Origin: Clostridiales bacterium
GTDB lineage: Bacteria > Bacillota > Clostridia > Lachnospirales > Anaerotignaceae
NCBI GenBank assembly: GCA_021202325.1
Contig: JAJQDF010000246.1
Coordinates: 1-11,231, forward strand
Length of the DNA stretch: 11,231 nt
Direction of reading: 5' to 3'
Under the pieces are notes generated by a model that saw only the letters and a program-made list of their open reading frames with translations, was not told where the DNA came from and made no database searches. This document shows, one piece after another, positions 1-5,660 of the stretch. Every line of letters begins with the position of its first letter. Positions within the stretch are counted from its first letter, which is position 1. Made by a program: the position numbers and the translations under genes.

Positions 1-7
1 TTGTAGA

Positions 8-36
8 TTGCCGTTAATTTCACAATAGATTATGAT
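8..36 (+). promoter_or_regulatory. Putative sigma-A promoter of the radical SAM gene
   Basis: A -35-like TTGCCG at 8-13 and a -10-like TATGAT at 31-36 are separated by 17 bases. This would start transcription about 50 bases before the ATG at 92. The -35 matches 4 of 6 consensus bases and the -10 matches 5 of 6. Sequence upstream of base 1 is not visible, so a stronger promoter further up cannot be excluded. Confidence 0.4.
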
Positions 37-91
37 AACTACAGAAAAGGTTAATTGGTACAACCAAAATATTTTAACGGAGGAAACAACA

Positions 92-1468
92 ATGGAAAAT
101 AAATTACTACATGCGGCTGAAAGGAAGGTCTTTGAGGGCGTGGTTGATGGCGTAATCAAGCACGTTGAAAAGGACCCCTGCAAAAACATGGTTCAGGTTA
201 TCAATATGATTGAAAAAGTTGCCGGGGATACATTAAAGCCTGAAGCATATGATAAGCTCCGCTCAGCTTTTTCCGAAGAAAACGGAAAATGGGGACACTA
301 TTTACAGAGAGTTTTGGAGGAAGTAGACCCCTTCGTGCTCAAGCAGGCGTTTATGACTCTTGGCTATGAATCTGCTTTCCGTGGATATAGAACAGCTCAG
401 GAAATGTCGGAAAAATATGACTGCAATATTCCTTGGGTAATTCTTATGGATCCAACAAGTGCCTGCAATATGCATTGCATAGGCTGCTGGGCTGCCGAAT
501 ATGGCAACAAGTACAATCTTTCATATGAAGATCTTGACAGCATTATTACACAGGGCAAAGAGCTCGGTATCCATGCTTATCTTCTTACAGGCGGCGAGCC
601 CATGGTTCGTAAAAAAGATATTATCCGTCTTTGCGAAAAGCATCAGGACTGCGCATTCCACGCATTTACAAACGGTACACTTATTGATGAAGAGTTCTGT
701 CAGGATATACTCCGTGTCGGAAACTTTATGCCTTCAATCAGCGTAGAAGGTTATGCAGCTGAAAACGACGGTCGCCGCGGCGATGGACATTTCGAACACG
801 CTATGCATGCCATGGATCTTTTGAAACAGCATAAACTGTTCTTCGGAACATCAATCTGCTATACAAGCGCTAACTATAAGACAGTTACATCGGATGAAAT
901 CCTCGATATGCTTATCGATAAGGGCGTTAGATATACATGGTATTTCCATTATATGCCCGTTGGAAACGATGCTTCACCGGATCTCCTTCTTTCACCCGAA
1001 CAGCGTGAATATATGTATCATAGAGTAAGAGAAATCAGAGGCTGGGAAGGCGGCAAAGAGATATTTGCGGTTGACTTCCAGAACGACGGTGAGTTTGTAC
1101 ACGGCTGTGTTGCCGGAGGAAGATGCTATTGCCATATCAATCCTATCGGCGATGTTGAGCCTTGCGTATTCATTCATTATTCAAGTGCCAATATCCATGA
1201 CAAGACTTTGCTTGAGTGCTTTAAACAGCCTATTTTCCAGGCTTACAGAGAGCAGCAGCCTTTCAACAGCAACCATCTCAGACCTTGCCCTATGCTTGAG
1301 AATCCCGGCAGACTTATGCAGATTGTTAAGGAAACAGGCGCTGTATCAACAGACCTTCAGTCTCCCGAATCTGCAGAACATCTTTGCGGCAAGTGCATTC
1401 AGTATGCTAAGGATTGGAAACCCGTTGCAGACAGACTTTGGGCTGAATCCCATCCTGATCAGCAGTAA
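92..1468 (+). CDS. Radical SAM protein with SPASM/twitch-like C-terminal domain
   Basis: This is a 458-residue radical SAM enzyme of unknown substrate. The ATG at 92 is chosen over an in-frame ATG at 32 because GGAGG at 79-83 lies 8 bases before it and nothing similar precedes 32. A mostly helical N-terminal part (about 1-110) is followed by the CxxxCxxC cluster (C125, C129, C132), which binds the SAM-cleaving [4Fe-4S] cluster, and by the GGEP motif at 167-170. The C-terminus is cysteine rich: C339, C345, C347, C358, C399, C432 and C435. C339 to C358 fits the CX9-15GX4C pattern of SPASM/twitch domains, which hold auxiliary iron-sulfur clusters in peptide- or protein-modifying enzymes. No precursor peptide or partner gene is visible in the 91 bases before it or the 212 bases after it, so the substrate cannot be named. 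It appears to be a single-gene unit. Codon use favours ATC/ATT for Ile, as in pgi. Confidence 0.9.
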   Translation: MENKLLHAAERKVFEGVVDGVIKHVEKDPCKNMVQVINMIEKVAGDTLKPEAYDKLRSAFSEENGKWGHYLQRVLEEVDPFVLKQAFMTLGYESAFRGYRTAQEMSEKYDCNIPWVILMDPTSACNMHCIGCWAAEYGNKYNLSYEDLDSIITQGKELGIHAYLLTGGEPMVRKKDIIRLCEKHQDCAFHAFTNGTLIDEEFCQDILRVGNFMPSISVEGYAAENDGRRGDGHFEHAMHAMDLLKQHKLFFGTSICYTSANYKTVTSDEILDMLIDKGVRYTWYFHYMPVGNDASPDLLLSPEQREYMYHRVREIRGWEGGKEIFAVDFQNDGEFVHGCVAGGRCYCHINPIGDVEPCVFIHYSSANIHDKTLLECFKQPIFQAYREQQPFNSNHLRPCPMLENPGRLMQIVKETGAVSTDLQSPESAEHLCGKCIQYAKDWKPVADRLWAESHPDQQ

Positions 1469-1488
1469 TAAAATAAAAAACATTTCAG

Positions 1489-1524
1489 CAGTAAAGGAAT
1501 TTTCGAGTTCCTTTACTGTTTTTT
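1489..1524 (+). terminator. Rho-independent terminator of the radical SAM gene
   Basis: A perfect 11-bp stem pairs 1489-1499 (CAGTAAAGGAA) with 1508-1518 around an 8-base loop, followed by six T at 1519-1524. It begins 20 bases after the stop codon and isolates this gene from the sporulation-type promoter downstream. Confidence 0.93.
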
Positions 1525-1601
1525 ATACTCCGCCTGACTTAACGGAAGCTAAAGGAACAGAGCATTTTTGAAAAATATAACGCCTACTGTTCAGATTTAT
1601 T

Positions 1602-1631
1602 GTATAAAGGTCTTTTTATGGGGCAATAATA
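1602..1631 (+). promoter_or_regulatory. Sigma-F (forespore) promoter of the SpoIIQ-like gene
   Basis: GTATA at 1602-1606 and GGCAATAATA at 1622-1631 are 15 bases apart. This matches every specified position of the Bacillus subtilis sigma-F consensus as I know it (GYWTA, 15-16 bases, GGNRANANTW). It fits sigma-G less well: the -35 lacks A/C at position 2 and the -10 lacks the leading C. Transcription would start near 1638, giving a leader of roughly 40 bases. In B. subtilis spoIIQ is transcribed by sigma-F, so site and gene support each other. Confidence 0.75.
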
Positions 1632-1680
1632 CCTTCAGAGAAATCAATTAAAGGATTTCACTACTTATGGAGGTGCCAAT

Positions 1681-2421
1681 ATGAAAAGAAATAAATTCAT
1701 GGAATTTTTGAACAGCAAAGGCCAGTATGCCGCTATTTTTGCGTTCATAGTTGTTGCCGGAATATGCGCCGGAGCAGCGGCCTATAACAGGGGAGTGAGT
1801 GAAACGGCCGAGGAAGAACAGGCCGAAAACAGCGAGCCTGTACTTACTAACAGAAATGCCGAACCTGCCGCAGAAAGTAATACTGAACAGGAGACAGCGG
1901 CTCCAAAAAATACTTCTGAGACAAATACAGAGAGTGCAGAGCCGAAAAACACAGAAACTGTTCCTGAGAACACAGATAATGATTCGGCTTGGCTGGATGA
2001 GGATGAGGAAGACTTTGAGATTGCACTAAGTTGGCCTGTGGAAGGCGACATACTTATGGGCTACAGTCCTGATAAGCTTGTATATGATGCCACCCTTGAC
2101 CAGTATAGAACAAATAACAGCGTATATATTGCGGCCGAGGCCGGTACTGCGGTTAAATCTGCCGCCGACGGAGTTGTGGCGGAAATTTCTGAAGATGATA
2201 TACTCGGAAACTATGTTGTTGTGGAGCATGAAAACGGCTGGAAGACTACATACAGCCAGCTTACGGACATTGAGGTTGCCGTGGGCGGGACTGTATCACA
2301 GGGCGATATAATTGGAGCTGTAGCCGAGCCGTCAATATATTCTTCGGCAATGGGAAGCCATATTGAGTTTACGGTAATACTTGACGACATGACCGTAGAT
2401 CCGGAAATTGCCATAGGATGA
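1681..2421 (+). CDS. spoIIQ: SpoIIQ-like membrane protein with degenerate LytM (M23) domain
   Basis: This 246-residue protein probably acts at the forespore membrane during engulfment, where SpoIIQ binds mother-cell SpoIIIAH to form a channel. GGAGGTG at 1669-1675 sets the ATG at 1681. Residues 1-15 are short and basic, about 16-35 form one membrane segment, 40-112 are a Glu/Asn/Thr-rich acidic linker, and about 115-246 form a LytM/M23 fold. Catalytic positions are lost. By motif alignment the HxGxD zinc site reads N145-N-S-V-Y149, the usual YxHL reads YSQL with Q193, and the final HxH reads H227-I-E229. It should therefore be a structural or binding domain rather than a peptidase. B. subtilis SpoIIQ is also degenerate, whereas C. 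difficile SpoIIQ keeps its zinc site. The sigma-F promoter strengthens the assignment. A generic non-catalytic M23 protein is the alternative. In C. difficile spoIIQ lies next to spoIID, and no spoIID is visible here. Confidence 0.75.
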   Translation: MKRNKFMEFLNSKGQYAAIFAFIVVAGICAGAAAYNRGVSETAEEEQAENSEPVLTNRNAEPAAESNTEQETAAPKNTSETNTESAEPKNTETVPENTDNDSAWLDEDEEDFEIALSWPVEGDILMGYSPDKLVYDATLDQYRTNNSVYIAAEAGTAVKSAADGVVAEISEDDILGNYVVVEHENGWKTTYSQLTDIEVAVGGTVSQGDIIGAVAEPSIYSSAMGSHIEFTVILDDMTVDPEIAIG

Positions 2422-2441
2422 ATTTAATAGGACCATATATT

Positions 2442-2482
2442 CAGACAGCAGAGGACAAGTAAGCCAAAGCTGTCTGTTTTTT
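2442..2482 (+). terminator. Rho-independent terminator after the SpoIIQ-like gene
   Basis: An 8-bp perfect stem pairs CAGACAGC at 2442-2449 with GCTGTCTG at 2469-2476. The loop is long (19 bases) and six T follow at 2477-2482. It begins 20 bases after the stop codon, so the SpoIIQ-like gene is a one-gene unit. Confidence 0.85.
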
Positions 2483-2555
2483 GTATTGATATGGTTGAAT
2501 TATATAAACTATGACATGACTATTAAGAAATTTTTTATTTTTTGTTACAAATTTA

Positions 2556-2569
2556 AACAAAATTTTGTT
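2556..2569. repeat. 14-bp perfect palindrome in the pgi promoter region
   Basis: AACAAAATTTTGTT is perfectly self-complementary and overlaps the position expected for the pgi -35 element. It lies in a very A/T-rich stretch (about 2521-2569) that also contains TTTGTT at 2541-2546. It could be an operator or simply an A/T-rich promoter-upstream element. Confidence 0.5.
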
Positions 2570-2595
2570 GGGTTTTTGCACAGATATGGTATAAT
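2565..2595 (+). promoter_or_regulatory. Extended -10 sigma-A promoter of pgi
   Basis: A perfect TATAAT at 2590-2595 is preceded by TG at 2587-2588, the extended -10 arrangement TGnTATAAT. The best -35-like sequence, TTGTTG at 2565-2570, is 19 bases away, which is longer than optimal. The extended -10 and the A/T-rich upstream DNA probably compensate. Transcription would begin near 2602, about 26 bases before the ATG. Confidence 0.75.
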
Positions 2596-2627
2596 CAAAG
2601 TATCTATTTAATTTAGGAGGAAAAGAT

Positions 2628-4058
2628 ATGGTATATTCAGAGGAACAGAAAAAGGCCTTGAAAATCAGGGTTGACTACAATAACATGATGAAAAAGTATG
2701 TTGGGGAATATGGTATTTCCGACGCTGAAATTACTGCCCTTACGGGAAAGGCGGGAAAAGCGCACAAAGCCATGGAGGAGAAACGCTTAAACGGCGGTAT
2801 GGACTGGAGACAGCTCCCCTACAACCAGAAGGAGGTTGTGGCTGATATTAAAGCCTATGTTGACGAGGTTAAGGACGATATTGATGCCTTTGTTGTACTT
2901 GGTATTGGCGGCTCGGCTCTTGGCCCTATCTGCGTTCAGCAGGCAATCAACCATCCTTTCTACAACGAGCTCCCCAAGGAAAAGAGAGGCGGCTATCCCA
3001 AGCTTTATGTTGCCGACAATGTAGATCCCGAAAGACTGTCATATCTTTTCGAGGTCATCGATCCGGCAAAATCCCTTTTCAACTGCATTTCCAAGAGCGG
3101 AAGCACTTCGGAAACAATGAGCCAGTTCATGATAATAAAGGAGCTTCTCGAAGAACTTCTCGGCAAAGAGGAGGCCGCTAAGCATATCGTCTGCACAACT
3201 GATATTGCAAAGGGCAATCTTATCAAAATAGCCAAGGAAGAGGGCTATAAGACATTTATTATCCCTGCCGGAGTAGGCGGAAGATTTTCCGAGCTTACAC
3301 CCGTCGGACTTCTTCCTGCGGCAATGTGCGGTGTTGACATCGAGGCCATGCTTGAGGGAGCGGCTTATATGGACGAGCTTTCAAAGACAGAGGATATTTA
3401 CAGCAACCCTTCATACATGTTTGCAATATTGAGCTACATAGCCATGGAGCAGGGAAAGAACATCTCTGTTATGATGCCCTATGCAGACAGCCTTAAATAT
3501 ATTTCAGACTGGTTCGCACAGCTTTGGGCTGAGTCCCTCGGCAAAAAGACAGACAATACCGGAAACGTTGTAAATGCCGGACAGACTCCCGTTAAATCTC
3601 TCGGAGTTACTGACCAGCACTCGCAGGTACAGCTCTATACAGAAGGCCCCTTCGATAAAATGATAGTTCTTATCGGAGTTGACAAGTTTAGAAGAACAAT
3701 GACAATTCCTAAAATATATCAGGATATCCCCAGCCTTGGATTCCTGGGCGGAGTTACACAGAATAAGCTTATCGCCACAGAGCAGATGGCTACCGAGTAT
3801 GCGCTTCAGAAGGCAGGAAAGGCCAATATGACAATTACCCTTCCCGAAGTCAATGAATTTACCCTTGGAGAGCTTATGTATATGTTCGAGGTTGCCACAG
3901 GCTTTGCCGGAGAGCTTCTCAACATCAATGCATTTGACCAGCCCGGCGTTGAAGAAGGAAAGAATGCCACATACGCAATGTTCGGCAGACCAGGATATGA
4001 TGAGAAGAAGGCCGAGCTTGACGCAAAACCGGAGAAATCGGAGAAATATGTCATCTGA
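2628..4058 (+). CDS. pgi: Glucose-6-phosphate isomerase
   Basis: This cytoplasmic enzyme interconverts glucose 6-phosphate and fructose 6-phosphate in glycolysis and gluconeogenesis. The 476-residue product is full length, slightly longer than the ~450-residue Bacillus enzymes. AGGAGG at 2615-2620 places the ATG at 2628. Sugar-phosphate binding motifs are present: GIGGSALGP at 92-100, SKSGSTSET at 155-163 and GGRFSELTPVG at 217-227. The likely catalytic Glu is E302 (in QLWAESLGKK), the conserved His is H331 (DQHSQVQ), and the C-terminal signature NAFDQPGVEEGK at 434-445 supplies the conserved Lys K445. The lysine- and glutamate-rich C-terminal tail is extra. Ile codons are mainly ATC/ATT, consistent with strong expression and unlike the downstream ptsI. 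It is a single transcription unit with its own promoter. The identification rests on several independent motifs. Confidence 0.98.
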   Translation: MVYSEEQKKALKIRVDYNNMMKKYVGEYGISDAEITALTGKAGKAHKAMEEKRLNGGMDWRQLPYNQKEVVADIKAYVDEVKDDIDAFVVLGIGGSALGPICVQQAINHPFYNELPKEKRGGYPKLYVADNVDPERLSYLFEVIDPAKSLFNCISKSGSTSETMSQFMIIKELLEELLGKEEAAKHIVCTTDIAKGNLIKIAKEEGYKTFIIPAGVGGRFSELTPVGLLPAAMCGVDIEAMLEGAAYMDELSKTEDIYSNPSYMFAILSYIAMEQGKNISVMMPYADSLKYISDWFAQLWAESLGKKTDNTGNVVNAGQTPVKSLGVTDQHSQVQLYTEGPFDKMIVLIGVDKFRRTMTIPKIYQDIPSLGFLGGVTQNKLIATEQMATEYALQKAGKANMTITLPEVNEFTLGELMYMFEVATGFAGELLNINAFDQPGVEEGKNATYAMFGRPGYDEKKAELDAKPEKSEKYVI

Positions 4059-4079
4059 TGAAAATCTATAATTGCTTGT

Positions 4080-4111
4080 AGTGTGTAGTGATTAGTGGGA
4101 AGTGTGTAGTG
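4080..4111. repeat. Two copies of AGTGTGTAGTG
   Basis: The 11-base unit AGTGTGTAGTG occurs at 4080-4090 and 4101-4111, separated by 10 bases that contain a further AGTG (4094-4097). It lies just after the pgi stop codon and before the terminator, so it is in the pgi 3' untranslated region. AAGTGT at 4100-4105 can pair with ACACTT at 4119-4124. Function unknown. Confidence 0.7.
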
Positions 4112-4180
4112 CTAAGAAACACTTGCTTATTATATTGCTGATGCTTTATTCTACAGCTGATTATATTATAAAATAATTAT

Positions 4181-4228
4181 AAGCGGCTTGATTTAAATGG
4201 TGAACCATTTATTTCGAGCCGCTTTTTT
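4181..4228 (+). terminator. Composite-hairpin terminator of pgi
   Basis: The outer stem AAGCGGCT at 4181-4188 pairs with AGCCGCTT at 4217-4224, extendable by three more pairs including one wobble. The inner stem AAATGG at 4195-4200 pairs with CCATTT at 4205-4210 around TGAA. A run of six T at 4223-4228 overlaps the last stem bases. It lies about 120 bases after the pgi stop codon, giving a long 3' untranslated region. Confidence 0.88.
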
Positions 4229-4366
4229 GCTGTCCAAAAAGAAAGCCTCAAATGTCGGAATTTGCGATGCATAAAGCAAGTAAGAAGTCAGCATATGACA
4301 ATTTTTTCGCTTTGGTGATGGTATATTAAAACCAACGTAACAGTGTATGCAAAGGGAGGAAATAAT

Positions 4367-5455
4367 ATGCAGACTGATTTTCAATCAAACGGTACAGCCT
4401 TTCCGACCAACGTCAGACAAATGGGATCTGCCGATGACGGATTGAAAATATATATGGAGGATTATGTTCATACATATCTTTATCAATACGCCAGAAGCAG
4501 CGCCACAGGCGAAAAGCTGGCGGTGCTTATGGGAAAGACAATAGTAATAGACGGGCAAAAGACTGTTTTTATAAGCGGCGTTGTCCAGGCGAGGTACACC
4601 GAAAAGCTAAAGGGCATGGAAACCATAACAAATCAAAGCTGGAAATACATAAGCGAGGATATAGAAAAATATTTCAGCGATTTGTCCATAGTGGGTTGGA
4701 TGCACTCCAGGGCATCCTTCGGCGCCTTTGTCACATCCAGGGATGAGGCATACCACAAAAAGGTTTTTCAGGGTGACTCCCAGGTATTCTTTGTTGTCGA
4801 TCCTGAGGATAGGCTGGACAGGTTTTATGTGCTGAATGAAGCCGCATCGGCACTGAGACCGGTAAAGGGATATTTCGTTTACTATGATAAGAATGTACAA
4901 ATGCAGGAGTATATGCTTGCAAACAGCCTTGTACAGCCAAAGAATTCAGGCATGGATATGGACGAGGAAGAAAAAGAAGCCGCTCATATGGACGCCGCAG
5001 CAAAAATACGTGCCGTTTTGTTGAACAAAAACATCGAAAAGGTAAAGAAGGTGAAATTCAAATATGCGGCCTTCACCTGCGTAAGCGCCGTGATGTGCCT
5101 GATATGCGTGTTTATGAGCATGAGTCTAGCCACCAGTGTTTCAAGGATAGACAAGCTCGAAGATGAGGTTGTGACGGTCAAGCAGACTGTGGCCGAGCAA
5201 AGGGAGGAAACATTGGCGCTGGCAAAGGACGTGTCAAATTACAGTCCTGTCATAACAGTAATGGCTGCGGAAAACAACAGCGGTAAGGAGGACAGCGATG
5301 AGAAAAGAACTTACACAATAAAGGAGGGAGATACACTGGCTGGAATATGCAGACTTTTTTACGGCGATGACAGCAGGCTGGAAGAAATAATGGCAATGAA
5401 CAATATTACAAACCCCGATGTAATATATTACGGCAAAGAGCTGCAGCTGCCGTAA
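4367..5455 (+). CDS. MPN/JAMM-like domain - transmembrane - coiled coil - LysM protein
   Basis: This 362-residue protein starts at ATG 4367, 6 bases after GGGAGGA (4354-4360). Residues about 27-175 resemble an MPN/JAMM domain such as Rpn11: E49 within GEKLAVLMG, then VGWMHSRASFG (109-119), S124, D126, F134 and VVDP (143-146). In active JAMM enzymes the zinc site is H-S-H plus Asp with a catalytic Glu. Here the second His is R115 and the following Pro is A116, so the metal site is probably lost or altered. Basic residues at 221-232 precede one membrane segment (about 234-256). A coiled coil follows (about 258-290), then a C-terminal LysM domain (about 315-361, YTIKEGDTLAGI). Positive-inside topology puts the MPN part in the cytosol and LysM in the wall. 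The function is unknown: a wall-anchored sensor, scaffold or cytoplasmic peptide/isopeptide binder are possibilities. It is not in an operon. The LysM call is secure, and the MPN call rests on my motif alignment. Confidence 0.85.
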   Translation: MQTDFQSNGTAFPTNVRQMGSADDGLKIYMEDYVHTYLYQYARSSATGEKLAVLMGKTIVIDGQKTVFISGVVQARYTEKLKGMETITNQSWKYISEDIEKYFSDLSIVGWMHSRASFGAFVTSRDEAYHKKVFQGDSQVFFVVDPEDRLDRFYVLNEAASALRPVKGYFVYYDKNVQMQEYMLANSLVQPKNSGMDMDEEEKEAAHMDAAAKIRAVLLNKNIEKVKKVKFKYAAFTCVSAVMCLICVFMSMSLATSVSRIDKLEDEVVTVKQTVAEQREETLALAKDVSNYSPVITVMAAENNSGKEDSDEKRTYTIKEGDTLAGICRLFYGDDSRLEEIMAMNNITNPDVIYYGKELQLP

Positions 5456-5518
5456 GAAATGGAACAAATAAATGCCGGATTTAGGTACATATAATCCAAT
5501 AATAAACCCCAATGACAC

Positions 5519-5543
5519 AAATGGCCGGAAATCCGGCCATTTT
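5519..5543. terminator. Hairpin between convergent genes, probable two-way terminator
   Basis: A perfect 10-bp G/C-rich stem pairs AAATGGCCGG at 5519-5528 with CCGGCCATTT at 5533-5542 around an AAAT loop. T tracts are short (four on the plus strand, three on the minus strand). It lies between the stop codons of the MPN-LysM gene (5455) and pepF (5661), where a shared terminator is expected. Nothing else was found in the 205-base gap. Confidence 0.65.
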
Positions 5544-5660
5544 ATCGTTATGGATTTTATTTGCCCCAAAGAATATTTCGATGTTGTTTTTATTGCTGTC
5601 GGTGCCCTGAAACATCAATGCGTTTTTGCCGTGCTGTATGAAGCATGGACAGCCGCAGCA

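Larger units (their letters stand above)
4059..4366. other. Gene-free interval between pgi and the MPN-LysM gene
   Basis: This 308-base gap holds a short direct repeat (4080-4111), an A/T-rich stretch (about 4125-4180), the pgi terminator (4181-4228) and about 140 bases of leader for the next gene. An extended -10-like TGGTATATT at 4319-4327 is the best promoter candidate for that gene, but no -35 lies at 16-18 bases: ATGACA at 4295-4300 is 21 bases away. No open frame here has a convincing ribosome binding site. Confidence 0.5.

Noticed and set aside
1065..1571. 168-codon frame overlapping the end of the radical SAM gene and its terminator
   Set aside because: It is a shadow of the conserved SPASM-like region in another frame and crosses the terminator.
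4291..4323. Possible sigma-F promoter for the MPN-LysM gene (GCATA at 4291-4295, GGTGATGGTA at 4314-4323)
   Set aside because: The spacer is 18 bases instead of 15-16 and the -10 has a mismatch at a conserved A. The fit is far weaker than at 1602-1631, and the sigma-G pattern also fails.
4193..4384. 63-codon open frame on the minus strand
   Set aside because: It runs through the pgi terminator and the next gene's ribosome binding site, has no recognisable protein features and lacks its own ribosome binding site.
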